32,915 nucleotides of DNA from Candidatus Kuenenia stuttgartensis (lineage in GTDB: Bacteria; Planctomycetota; Planctomycetia; Planctomycetales; Planctomycetaceae), in NCBI GenBank assembly GCA_945906725.1, contig CAMDRI010000052.1:1-32915 (forward strand), given 5' to 3'. This document shows positions 1 to 8,453 of the stretch, in pieces (position 1 is the stretch's first letter; each line of letters opens with the position of its first letter). Position numbers and translations under genes: made by a program. The notes under the pieces are model-generated. The model was given only the letters and a program-made list of their open reading frames with translations, did not search any database and was not told the origin of the DNA.

Positions 1-929
1 CGAGTTTTTGAGGCTGGGATTGGGAACGCGCGGGCGTGGACTTCGTCTTTGACGCGTTGCAGGAACCGGCGGCCGACGATGTTGTCGTGGCGGCCGAAGG
101 TCATGGCTCCGCCGATCAGGATCATGCGGGGATCGATGGTGTGCATGATTGAGACGGTCGCGACTCCGAGAATCCGAGCAGTGTCCATCACCAGTAGATC
201 GGCCAGTTCGTCACCCGCTTCGGCTGCATCGGCGATGAGTTTGGCGGTGATGTCGTGACCGGCATCGAGGGTCGCTTTCAAGGACGAATCTGCTCCGACA
301 TCGATCGCCTCGCGGCAGCGTTTCACGAGTGCGGTCGCGGAGCAGTACGCTTCGAGCGTACCGTAGCGACCATCGACGTTGCGCCGGCCACCGTCCATTT
401 GCACGATCATGTGGCCGCTCTCGCCGCCGTGCGAGTGTTGGCCTTCGATCACAACGTCGTGAATGATGATACCGCAGCCGACGCCGGTGCCGAGCGTCCA
501 CATCAGGGCGCTGGGGGCATCGTGCGCTGTGCCGACCCAGAACTCTCCGAACGCGGCGGCGTTTGCGTCGTTCTGGAAGACGGTCGGTTTTTGCAGCCTA
601 TTCTGAACGTGCTGACGAATCTGGAATCCGTGCCACGCCGGCAAGTTCCCGGGAGTCAGCAGCATCCCGGCCGCGATGTCCATTGTGCCGGGGGTCGCCA
701 AACCGACTGAGTGCATGTCGTCCATCGTCATGCCGGATTGTTGAACCGCATCGAGCACGCAGCGTTCGAGATTTGCCATGCCGACTTCAGGCGGTTGCTT
801 GGCTTCGGTCGGAACGACGCACTTCGACAACGAGCGACCATTGTCATCCACGACGCCCACTTTAATCGTCGTGCCGCCGACATCCACGCCGATGAAAAAC
901 GGCGGCTGAGCTTGAGTGTTGTTCGCCAT
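1..929 (-). CDS. ROK-family sugar kinase (glucokinase-like), C-terminus cut by window edge
   Basis: The reading frame starts at the ATG at 929 and stays open to base 1, giving about 309 residues. ROK kinases are usually about 310-330 residues, so only a short C-terminal tail is missing. Near the N-terminus is the phosphate-binding motif GVDVGGTTIKVGVV (about residues 13-26). A second glycine-rich motif, TLGTGVGCG, and the GESGHM segment follow in normal order. ROK proteins phosphorylate hexoses such as glucose or N-acetyl sugars in the cytoplasm, or act as repressors. There is no N-terminal DNA-binding domain, so a kinase is the better reading. The usual zinc motif CxCGxxGCxE is absent: the equivalent stretch reads NVDGRYGTLE, with all three cysteines replaced, although the preceding His is kept. 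The family call is secure; the sugar is not known. Confidence 0.9.
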   Translation of the reverse strand, partial: MANNTQAQPPFFIGVDVGGTTIKVGVVDDNGRSLSKCVVPTEAKQPPEVGMANLERCVLDAVQQSGMTMDDMHSVGLATPGTMDIAAGMLLTPGNLPAWHGFQIRQHVQNRLQKPTVFQNDANAAAFGEFWVGTAHDAPSALMWTLGTGVGCGIIIHDVVIEGQHSHGGESGHMIVQMDGGRRNVDGRYGTLEAYCSATALVKRCREAIDVGADSSLKATLDAGHDITAKLIADAAEAGDELADLLVMDTARILGVATVSIMHTIDPRMILIGGAMTFGRHDNIVGRRFLQRVKDEVHARAFPIPASKT

Positions 930-1728
930 CACGGACTCCCTTCAAGGTGGTCTTGAGCGGCGGGAGTGTAGCGGGGCGGCGGGCGGTTCAAGAACTTCGC
1001 GCAGCACAGAAACGTAACCGCCTCGTCCCACGAGGCGGAATTGCTGGAAAACGGAGATGATTGCTAGCCGAATCCAATTTCCTACGCCTCGCGGGAGCGA
1101 GAGTGCTAGGTTGGGCCAGTCGTGCATTTCGTCAACACGGACTCATTCGCGGTTGCCGCTGTGTGATCGACTGCATCGCTTCTTGGACCATGCGGTTGGA
1201 GTCCTCGCGTCCGATTCGGCTGTATTGGCCGGGATTTTTCCGAGACGTGGTTGGCTCACAAGAGGCCGTCTTCAGGTGACGTCGGCATCGGCAGTTGCGC
1301 TCGTTTTGTCGTGAGCGTCAAAATCCGCCTTCGGCTTTTTTGGCAATCACCTCGCAGAGTCGCACAATCAACTCGCCGTGCTGGAGGTGACGCACACGAA
1401 CCGCGCGGGCCACGGTGGAGGCTCATCCGACTTCAATCGCTTACGGATTTCTGGTGTGACTGTACGGAATTTGGCAAGGGCGATTCTGAGTCGCGCCGGG
1501 TGTGCCGATTCTCCGGGGTCGGTGCGCGTGGCAGAACTCGGAAAGTTTCCGTTTGTCGGACCTTTTCGCTTCCTGACAAGGTTTCACCAAACCCCCGTTG
1601 CCCCGGTTGTTCGTGCGCGTGGGGGTGATTTTGAAGAGGTTGGCTCAAGCCCTTGGGGTGCCGCTGGGAACACGTGCTAGAGTTGGCTGTCTCACCAAAC
1701 CACGTCTGCCGACCCACGGGAAAACACG
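930..1728. other. Gene-poor stretch between ROK kinase and the 235-aa protein
   Basis: About 800 bases lie between divergently oriented genes. Open frames are present on both strands but overlap each other, use unrelated codons and match no family I know. A small hairpin of the CGGGAGCG type sits at 1088-1101. No tRNA, tmRNA or other structured RNA was recognised. The promoters of both flanking genes must lie here, but I cannot place them. Confidence 0.5.
1088..1101. repeat. CGGGAGCG hairpin, copy 1
   Basis: The stem is ctcgc/gcgag around a ggga loop, next to a CCTACG hexamer. The same design (arms ending in TCGC/GCGA around GGGA or TCCC, beside CCTACG) recurs at 21422-21443 and 21506-21523. 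This suggests a dispersed REP-like palindrome family. The stem is only 5 bp here. Confidence 0.35.
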
Positions 1729-2436
1729 ATGGGATTCCTCAAAAAATTCATCAAGAATACATTTCGAGATGGCCAGCAAAATCGCGGCCAAAGCAGTTTC
1801 GAGAACCTCTCGGAAGAGCAGCTCGAACAGCACTTGAAGGTTGCAGCCTATGACGGCTTTGCGTTGACTGATGCGGTCCGGCCGTCATTCGATCTGCGAG
1901 TCATTCCGCGAGCCGGATTCCGTCACGATAAATACACCGACGAGCGCACGGGAGTGGCTATCCCCGTGTTGATGGCGTCGGCATCTCGTGAGGACTTGTT
2001 CGACCTGTTTGTCGATTTGCTCGATCCCATCGGCGGCGAAGTCGATGTGGTGCTGGAAACCAGCCACGAGAAACACAACGGGCGCCACGAAGACCTGTAC
2101 CGCGAACATATCGACCTGCCGATCCTCAAGAGTATGTTTTACGACTTCGAGGAAATGCTGCTGAACGACGGCTGCACCGGAATCGCCGTATTGAACCCGC
2201 GCATTCCGGTCGAAGTGCAATTCGACGAGCACAAGTTGTTAATTGTTTACGGCCAGGATTTGAGCGAATTCGAGTCGGTGCTGATTCAGCACGGTTTGGA
2301 GTCGGACGACGAAATCAAGTTCATCACGGAAGCCGAACACGTTCACTCCTCCAGTGACGAGTTTTCGAAGCAGTTCGGAGAACTGCGATATCGCTTGGGA
2401 ATCGACGAGTACGGAGAGCAGGGATACCAGAATTGA
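1729..2436 (+). CDS. Conserved-looking hypothetical protein, 235 aa
   Basis: ATG at 1729, stop at 2434-2436. I do not recognise the family. The protein is acidic, has no signal peptide or membrane segment and should be cytoplasmic. It opens with a basic segment (MGFLKKFIKNTF). The middle (about residues 40-150) alternates hydrophobic and charged stretches in the manner of a folded alpha/beta domain, including a DLFDLFVDLLDP helix. The C-terminal third is rich in Asp, Glu and Ser. Third positions follow the GC-rich pattern of neighbouring genes and a strong terminator follows the stop at once, so a real single-gene transcription unit is likely. The Shine-Dalgarno sequence is weak (acggg about 8 bases upstream). 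Confidence 0.75.
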   Translation: MGFLKKFIKNTFRDGQQNRGQSSFENLSEEQLEQHLKVAAYDGFALTDAVRPSFDLRVIPRAGFRHDKYTDERTGVAIPVLMASASREDLFDLFVDLLDPIGGEVDVVLETSHEKHNGRHEDLYREHIDLPILKSMFYDFEEMLLNDGCTGIAVLNPRIPVEVQFDEHKLLIVYGQDLSEFESVLIQHGLESDDEIKFITEAEHVHSSSDEFSKQFGELRYRLGIDEYGEQGYQN

Positions 2437-2464
2437 TTTTTGAATTCGTCGTCAATAAATGCAC

Positions 2465-2499
2465 AGCCCGGCTTCTGGTAGAAGCCGGGCTCTTTTTTT
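2465..2499 (+). terminator. Rho-independent terminator after the 235-aa gene
   Basis: A perfect 12-bp stem (agcccggcttct/agaagccgggct, 2465-2476 and 2480-2491) with a 3-base loop is followed by seven T at 2493-2499. It begins 28 bases after the upstream stop codon and separates that gene from mqnA. Confidence 0.93.
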
Positions 2500-2600
2500 G
2501 CGAATTCGCCGGCTCGGGTTAATCGTAAGTGAGCGGGGCGGTTGCTTGGTTGGCGGCGGAGGCCTGTGTCCGATAACTTTTGCCGCAACGGATTGATCCC

Positions 2601-3485
2601 ATGAAGCACGTTACCTTCCCAGATTTTGCGGCCCGCGAGCGACCACTTCGCATCGGCGCGGTCAGCTATTTGAATTCCAAGCCGCTGATTGAAGACCTCG
2701 CAGAATTGGCTCGCGACGCCACGATGATTCTCGATGTCCCCAGCCGATTGGCGGACGACTTGTCCGCAGGCGAACTCGATGTTGCATTGATTCCTTCGGT
2801 TGAGGTGCTGCGCGACGCCGAGTACGAAATAGCCTCGGACGCTTGCGTCGCTACTCGCGGTCCGGTGCTAAGCGTCAAGCTGTTTAGCCGGGTTCCGGTC
2901 GCGCAGATTCAGACGTTGGCTCTCGACGAGGGTTCTCGGACGAGTGCGACACTGGCCCGCATTTTGTTGGCCGAACGCTTCGGCGTGCGGCCGGTGACGG
3001 AACTTCTGCCGTTGGGTTTCGCGACCGAAGACACCTCCGCCGACGCGGTGCTGCTTATCGGTGACCGAGCCATGAAGCCCTCTTGCGAGCGATTCGTTTC
3101 GACTTGGGATCTCGGCGAAGAATGGACGCAGTGGACGGGCCTGCCGTTCGTCTTTGCGATGTGGGCGGCACGGCGAGACTGCAATCTGGGAGACGTCGAG
3201 GAGGCGTTGTGTCAGTCACGCGATCGCGGAGTCGATCGGATAGCTGACATCGCGAGGCGCGAGGCTCCGAAGCTCGGCATCACTGAGAAAATGGCTCACG
3301 ACTATCTCGCTCACAACTTGCACTTCACACTCGGGTCGGCCGAGCGTGCGGGGTTGCGTTTGTATCAAGATCTGGCTGTCAAATTGGGGTTCGCTCCCGA
3401 AGGGGTTGAACTTGTCTTCCGTCACAATCGGTCAAAGGTCAGGTCTTCAAATTTGATTTTTGGCCTGACGAATTCCACTCGGTGA
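2601..3485 (+). CDS. mqnA: Chorismate dehydratase MqnA (futalosine menaquinone pathway)
   Basis: MqnA removes water from chorismate to give 3-[(1-carboxyvinyl)oxy]benzoate, the first step of the futalosine route to menaquinone, in the cytoplasm. The N-terminus carries the family signature RIGAVSYLNSKPL, followed by PSRLADDLSAGELDVALIP, typical of this periplasmic-binding-protein-like fold. The DEGSRTS segment and the later LLIGDRAM segment are also family-like. From the ATG at 2601 the product is 294 aa, a usual length. The frame extends to a TTG at 2580, but the ATG fits the family better; no strong Shine-Dalgarno sequence is visible. mqnC follows in the same direction about 40 bases later, so the two probably form an operon. 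The last ~12 residues look like a non-conserved tail. Confidence 0.92.
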   Translation: MKHVTFPDFAARERPLRIGAVSYLNSKPLIEDLAELARDATMILDVPSRLADDLSAGELDVALIPSVEVLRDAEYEIASDACVATRGPVLSVKLFSRVPVAQIQTLALDEGSRTSATLARILLAERFGVRPVTELLPLGFATEDTSADAVLLIGDRAMKPSCERFVSTWDLGEEWTQWTGLPFVFAMWAARRDCNLGDVEEALCQSRDRGVDRIADIARREAPKLGITEKMAHDYLAHNLHFTLGSAERAGLRLYQDLAVKLGFAPEGVELVFRHNRSKVRSSNLIFGLTNSTR

Positions 3486-3526
3486 GAATTGGAATGGCGA
3501 TTTGGAATGAAGTTTGAGAGTTGATC

Positions 3527-4810
3527 GTGCCACCAAAAATGAAACTTGAAGACATGACCCCGGTTCGCGTGAATTGCGGAACTCTTTCGTTCGTCGGAAT
3601 CGAACGGCCGCGATTGCCCGTGGATTGTGGACTTGTCGAACAATTGAACGAGCAGTTTGGGGGACGTTCACCGTTTGGGAACTCGGCAACTCGGCCAATT
3701 CTGGAACGCGCGGTCGCAGGCGAGCGGTTGTCGAGCGAAGACGCTTTGCGGTTGCTCGAATCGGCGGACCTGACGTCGTTGGGGATTGCGGCAAACGCGG
3801 TCACGATGCGATTGCATCCGGAGCCGTTTCGGACCTTCAACATCGACCGCAACGTGAATTACACAAACGTCTGCTCGGCCGTGTGCGACTTCTGCGCATT
3901 CTTCCGTCGGCCAAAAAGTCCCGAAGGGTATGTTCTTCCGAAGGAAGAGGTTTTCCAGAAGATCGCCGAGACCGTCGCGCTCGGCGGCGACCAAATCCTG
4001 ATGCAGGGAGGCATGAACCCGGAACTGCGCATTGAGTGGTATGAGGATTTTCTGCAATCGCTGAAGGAACGCTTTCCGCAGGTCAACTTGCATGCCTTCT
4101 CGCCGCCGGAAATCTACGCGCTGGCGAAACTCGAAAAGCTGCCGATCAAGACGGTGTTGCAACGGCTGAAAGACGCGGGTCTCGGAAGTTTGCCCGGCGG
4201 CGGCGGCGAGATTTTGGTGGACCGAGTCCGAAAAGAAATCACACGCGGCAAGGTGCTCAGCGATGATTGGATTGACGTCTGCCGGCAATGGCACGAACTC
4301 GGAGGCCGGTCGTCCGCGACGATGATGTTCGGTCACGTCGAAACGCTGGCCGAGCGGATCGAGCACCTCGACCGCATCCGGCAATTGCAGGATGAGACCG
4401 GTGGCGTCTCGGCCTTCATTTGTTGGACGTTCCAGCCGGAAAACACCGACATGGCTCACATTCAGCCGGCAGGGGCGTTCGAGTATCTTAAGACGCAGGC
4501 GGTGGCTCGGCTGTACCTCGACAACGTACGGAACATTCAGTCGAGCTGGGTGACCCAAGGCGAGAAGGTCGGGCAGATGGCGTTGTTGTTCGGAGCCAAC
4601 GACATGGGCAGCCTGATGATCGAGGAGAACGTGGTCGCCTCGGCCGGAACGGTGCATCATCTCAGTTTGGCGACGATCAAGCGGTGTATTCGGGAAGTTG
4701 GCTTCATACCGCGCCAGCGGAACGTCTTTTACGAATACATCGACGACGCCGATCAAGCCGAGGTTTCGAATGAGTCAGGCCGAGTGCCGTTGCCGGTGCT
4801 GAGCCTGTGA
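3527..4810 (+). CDS. mqnC: Cyclic dehypoxanthinyl futalosine synthase MqnC (radical SAM)
   Basis: MqnC is a radical-SAM enzyme that cyclises dehypoxanthine futalosine in menaquinone biosynthesis. The CX3CX2C cluster motif is CSAVCDFC (Cys116, 120 and 123 from this start). It is followed by GGDQILMQGG, HAFSPPEIYAL, PGGGGEILVDRVR and, near the C-terminus, FGANDMGSLMIEENVVASAG, all in the expected order. The related enzyme MqnE is less likely because the PGGGGEILVDRV and SSWVTQGEKVGQMAL blocks follow the MqnC pattern. The start is uncertain: TTG 3521, GTG 3527 and ATG 3539 or 3554 are in frame. GTG 3527 is chosen because GAGAG lies about 6 bases upstream. Any of these leaves about 50-60 extra residues before the family core, which begins near ILERAVAGERL. 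Confidence 0.92.
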   Translation: MPPKMKLEDMTPVRVNCGTLSFVGIERPRLPVDCGLVEQLNEQFGGRSPFGNSATRPILERAVAGERLSSEDALRLLESADLTSLGIAANAVTMRLHPEPFRTFNIDRNVNYTNVCSAVCDFCAFFRRPKSPEGYVLPKEEVFQKIAETVALGGDQILMQGGMNPELRIEWYEDFLQSLKERFPQVNLHAFSPPEIYALAKLEKLPIKTVLQRLKDAGLGSLPGGGGEILVDRVRKEITRGKVLSDDWIDVCRQWHELGGRSSATMMFGHVETLAERIEHLDRIRQLQDETGGVSAFICWTFQPENTDMAHIQPAGAFEYLKTQAVARLYLDNVRNIQSSWVTQGEKVGQMALLFGANDMGSLMIEENVVASAGTVHHLSLATIKRCIREVGFIPRQRNVFYEYIDDADQAEVSNESGRVPLPVLSL

Positions 4811-4942
4811 TTTCCCCTCAAGCCGTCAATGGCCGCTCAGTCAGGCAGTTCGGCGACGTGCTAATTTCGTAGTCCCGCCCGAATGTGTTAAGATAAGGCT
4901 CATTCAGCACCGCTTCAGCCCCCGAGCGCGGGACACCGCCCG

Positions 4943-5725
4943 ATGATTTCCGTTCAACAACTCACTAAGGGATTCGATGATCTGCGCCGCGGTTGGGTCG
5001 CGGCATTGGATCAGGTGAGCTTTGACGTGCAACCCGGCGAGATCTTTGGATTGCTCGGCCCCAACGGAGCCGGCAAGACGACGTGTCTACGGATCCTCAG
5101 CACGGTGCTGCGGCCTTCCAGCGGCACCGCGACGGTCTCTGGCTTCGATGTGGTCAAACATCCGACTGAGGTTCGGCAGCGAATCGGCTTCATGTCGAAC
5201 AACACTGGCATCTACGATCGCATGACCGCGTTTGAGATGGTCGAGTACTACGGCCGGTTGTACGGCCTGCCCGACGACCTGTTGAAGCTACGTCTCGAGC
5301 GGTTGTTCGACACTCTGCAAATGAACGACTTCCGCGACACGCTGGGGGCGAAGATGTCCACCGGCATGAAGCAGAAAGTCTCGATCGCGCGGGCCATCGT
5401 CCACGACCCGCCGGTCATCATTTTTGACGAGCCGACGTGCGGCCTCGATGTCCTTGTCGCGCGCAAAGTTTTGGCGACCGTGCAATTACTGAAGGATCAA
5501 GGGAAGTGCATCATCTTCTCGACCCACATCATGCGCGAGGTCGAAAAGCTCTGTGACCGCATCGCCATCATCCACAAGGGCGCGATCCTGGCGATGGGCA
5601 CGCTAACGGAGCTTCAGGAACAGCATCAGCAGCCCGACACGGAAGAATTGTTTTTTGATTTGATTGCACGCTACGACCAACAGAATCAAGCGACGCAATC
5701 GGAATTCCGATTGGCGACGAGTTGA
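4943..5725 (+). CDS. ABC transporter ATP-binding protein, NatA-like
   Basis: This is a 260-aa ATPase subunit of an ABC-2 type exporter. Walker A is GPNGAGKTT (residues 39-47). The signature region reads [14 protein letters not shown], the degenerate form typical of NatA-like proteins. Walker B is VIIFDEPT (Asp162, Glu163) and the switch histidine is His195 in STHIMREV. The partner permease starts 60 bases downstream on the same strand and resembles NatB, so the pair probably exports a small cation or hydrophobic compound; the substrate cannot be read from the sequence. The ATPase is expected on the cytoplasmic face of the inner membrane. The pair is preceded by a 130-base gap after mqnC and probably has its own promoter. 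Confidence 0.93.
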   Translation: MISVQQLTKGFDDLRRGWVAALDQVSFDVQPGEIFGLLGPNGAGKTTCLRILSTVLRPSSGTATVSGFDVVKHPTEVRQRIGFMSNNTGIYDRMTAFEMVEYYGRLYGLPDDLLKLRLERLFDTLQMNDFRDTLGAKMSTGMKQKVSIARAIVHDPPVIIFDEPTCGLDVLVARKVLATVQLLKDQGKCIIFSTHIMREVEKLCDRIAIIHKGAILAMGTLTELQEQHQQPDTEELFFDLIARYDQQNQATQSEFRLATS

Positions 5726-5785
5726 GCGACGGTTCGTGACATTCAGATTTCGAGCATCGAGTTTCTCAGACACCGACCAAGCGAC

Positions 5786-8296
5786 ATGAACTGGCTGAAC
5801 GTCAAACTTATCTTTTTGCGTGAAGTACGAGATCAGCTCCGGGACCGCCGGACGCTGTTCATGATCGCGGTCTTGCCGTTGTTGCTTTACCCCGCGATGG
5901 GGATCGGCATGTTGCAGATGACGCTGCTGTTTAGCGAGCAGCCGCGTACCGTGGTCATCCTCGGCGAAAAGCATCTGCCGCCGCCGCAATTGCTCGATGG
6001 GGATAAGTTCGTCTCGAATTGGTTCAACAATCCGGCCGACGCGGACAAACTCAAGGTCATCACTGACACGTCAGTCGAGCTGGTCGGCGGTGGTTTGCAT
6101 GCTGCTCAAAATCTGCTGCTCCTCGAACAAGCCCGCGCGCTGCGCGAACACATCGAACAGCACACGGCGGTGGGCAACGAACTCAAGCAAGCGGAGACGA
6201 AGCGGCGCCAGCGGCTGACAAGCTCTGCAGACTCGTCCGACGAATCGCTGGCCATGATTCAGCAGCGAATCGGGCAACTCCAGGCCAGACAAGTGGACAT
6301 TGATCACGAATTGATGGACCTGTTCGCCTCCAGCCAGATTCAAGTGCTGATCGTCGTCCCCGATGGGTTAAAGGAAAACATTGAGCGAGTGAACCGCTTG
6401 ATCGTCGAGCGCGATCACTCGCACGCCGCCGGTTTTTCGTATCCGCGCCCCACGATCGTCAAGAACCGCGCCGACGACAAATCGGTCGTCGCGTATGCTC
6501 GCGTTCGCGAAGTACTCGATGCTTGGGAAGGAGAGATCCTGCGGCAACGACTGACAGCAGCCGCATTGCCGGAAGAGCTAACCAAGCCGGTCGGCTCCGC
6601 GCCCCTGGATTTGGCGGCCGAAGAACAAATCTCGGCTAACGTCTGGTCGAAGTTATTTCCAGCGCTCTTGGTCATTATGGCAGTGACCGGTGCGTTCTAC
6701 CCGGCGGTCGATGTTGCTGCCGGCGAAAAAGAACGGGGCACGATGGAGACGCTACTCATCTGTCCCGCCACACGCACTGAAATTGTGCTCGGAAAGTTTT
6801 TCACGGTGATGTGTTTCAGCATGAGCACCGCGCTGCTGAACCTGATGAGCATCGGCGCGACGGGGCATTACATGCTGTCGGTCGCTGGTGGCATGGGCCG
6901 CGGCGCATTGGCCGAGGCCGGCGTCATCACCTTGCCGACCGCACCTGCGCTGACCTGGTTGTTGATTCTGTTGATTCCGTTGTCGGCGTTTTTTAGCGCG
7001 ATGTGTCTGGCGCTGGCAACGTTTGCCCGCAGTTCGAAAGAGGGGCAGTATTATCTGACGCCGCTGCTGATGGTTTCCATTGGACTGACGGTCTTCTGCC
7101 TTTCGCCTGCCGTGGAAATCTATCCTGTCCACCAAGCGTCCTGGTTCTACAGCGTGATGCCGGTGGTCAACATCGCTCTGCTTTTGAAGGCGCTGCTGCT
7201 GAATCCTGGCAACACGGGAGCATTGATTTTTGCCGTACCGGTGTTGGCGACCAGCATCGGTTACAGTTTGTTGGCGCTGTGGTGGGCGATCGAGCAGTTT
7301 TCCAGCGAATCGGTTTTGTTTCGCGATGGCGAACGCTTTGAGGTCGGCTTGTGGCTGAAACATCTGCTTCGCGAAAAAGAGCCGACGCCAACCTTCACTG
7401 AGGCGGGTTTCTGCTTCGTGATCATCCTGCTGGCGCAGTTCGCCTCGATGCGGGCGTTCGGCCAGTCAATCGCATCCACGACGCCTGACGAAATGGGTGT
7501 GCAGATGATGAAGCTGATGGTCATTCAGCAACTCGCCATCATCGCCTGCCCCGCACTGTTCATGGCCTTGATTCTGACGGCCAGCGTGCGTCAATCGTTG
7601 CGACTGTGGTTGCCAAAATGGAAGTTCGTAGCCGTCGCCTCTCTGTTGCCGTTCGCGCTGCATCCGTTGTCGCTGGAGTTGATGGCGTCGATGCAATGGT
7701 TCTTTCCGCAGTTGCCCGAAGGAGCCACTCGGTTGCTGAAAGCCATGGGTGATCGCGAACAATCGTTGCCACTGATTCTGATCGCACTCGCGGCTGCTCC
7801 CGCGATTTGCGAGGAATTGGCGTTTCGAGGATTCGTCCTGACGGGCTTCAATCGCAACGGCCGCACTCGGGTGGCGATTTGCCTGTCCGCTCTGGCGTTT
7901 GGCGTGATGCACATGGTTCCCCAACAAGTTTTCAACGCGACGCTGCTGGGGATCGTGCTGGGGCTGATTGCACTCCGCAGCAACAGTTTGCTGCCGGGGG
8001 TCATCTTCCACTTTCTGTTCAATTCGATTTCCGTGGTCCGCGAACGAGTGGGTTTTCAAATTGCCGACGGACATGCGGAACAGCTTCGCCAATCGTTTTG
8101 GCATTGGTTCGTGCTGCTCGAAGACGGTGGCCTGCGATACACCTGGCTGACGCTCGTCATTTCCGGATTCGCCGCTTCAGCGTGCTTGTGGTGGGTCTGG
8201 CAATCAGGACGAGCAAAACCGACTTCGAAACCCGTCAACAATCTGTTCGCAAGTGGACTGGCTCCGGCGAAGCAGCATTCGACATTTGCGCCGTAA
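5786..8296 (+). CDS. ABC-2 permease (NatB-like) fused to CPBP intramembrane protease
   Basis: An 836-aa membrane protein with two parts. The N-terminal part follows the NatB plan: one membrane helix at about residues 18-45; a long extracytoplasmic loop with a coiled-coil-like stretch around residues 115-185; then the block VAAGEKERGTMETLLICPATR after the second helix and several further helices to about residue 530. The C-terminal part is a CPBP (CAAX-protease-like) domain with Glu676-Glu677 and Arg681 in EELAFRG, His709 in FGVMHM, and His742 and Asn746 in HFLFN. These are the family's expected catalytic or metal residues. It pairs with the upstream ATPase gene. From family knowledge the permease half exports and the protease half may cleave a membrane peptide; the role of the fusion is unknown. 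Confidence 0.92.
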   Translation: MNWLNVKLIFLREVRDQLRDRRTLFMIAVLPLLLYPAMGIGMLQMTLLFSEQPRTVVILGEKHLPPPQLLDGDKFVSNWFNNPADADKLKVITDTSVELVGGGLHAAQNLLLLEQARALREHIEQHTAVGNELKQAETKRRQRLTSSADSSDESLAMIQQRIGQLQARQVDIDHELMDLFASSQIQVLIVVPDGLKENIERVNRLIVERDHSHAAGFSYPRPTIVKNRADDKSVVAYARVREVLDAWEGEILRQRLTAAALPEELTKPVGSAPLDLAAEEQISANVWSKLFPALLVIMAVTGAFYPAVDVAAGEKERGTMETLLICPATRTEIVLGKFFTVMCFSMSTALLNLMSIGATGHYMLSVAGGMGRGALAEAGVITLPTAPALTWLLILLIPLSAFFSAMCLALATFARSSKEGQYYLTPLLMVSIGLTVFCLSPAVEIYPVHQASWFYSVMPVVNIALLLKALLLNPGNTGALIFAVPVLATSIGYSLLALWWAIEQFSSESVLFRDGERFEVGLWLKHLLREKEPTPTFTEAGFCFVIILLAQFASMRAFGQSIASTTPDEMGVQMMKLMVIQQLAIIACPALFMALILTASVRQSLRLWLPKWKFVAVASLLPFALHPLSLELMASMQWFFPQLPEGATRLLKAMGDREQSLPLILIALAAAPAICEELAFRGFVLTGFNRNGRTRVAICLSALAFGVMHMVPQQVFNATLLGIVLGLIALRSNSLLPGVIFHFLFNSISVVRERVGFQIADGHAEQLRQSFWHWFVLLEDGGLRYTWLTLVISGFAASACLWWVWQSGRAKPTSKPVNNLFASGLAPAKQHSTFAP

Positions 8297-8453
8297 GCCG
8301 ACTCTCGGAATCGAGTGTTCGACAATTGATTTCCAACTCGGACAATCGCAGGACGAAACCATGATTGCGACTGAAAAAAACGGCTGCTACATTCCGCCGC
8401 GCCTTGCAGGCGTGGAACGGAGTCTCACTTCTCGACCAGTTGGATGGTGACAC

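Noticed and set aside
1315..1341. gccttcggctttttt considered as a terminator
   Set aside because: The stem is only 3-4 bp and no gene ends nearby on that strand.
1358..1370. 13-mer agtcgcacaatca, also at 11449-11461
   Set aside because: Flanking bases do not align beyond the 13-mer and the distances to the next genes differ (about 370 and 60 bases), so a shared regulatory element is not supported.
1251..1680. Overlapping rightward frames in the gap before the 235-aa gene
   Set aside because: Two frames overlap each other with unlike codon use and no Shine-Dalgarno; neither product resembles a protein family.
3668..4756. Long leftward frame (362 codons) antisense to mqnC
   Set aside because: It mirrors a well-conserved radical-SAM gene; the product has no recognisable family, and such frames arise from GC-rich third positions.
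8361..8450. Small frame of 29 codons before the nucleotide-sugar dehydrogenase gene
   Set aside because: No ribosome-binding site and no recognisable product; probably leader sequence.
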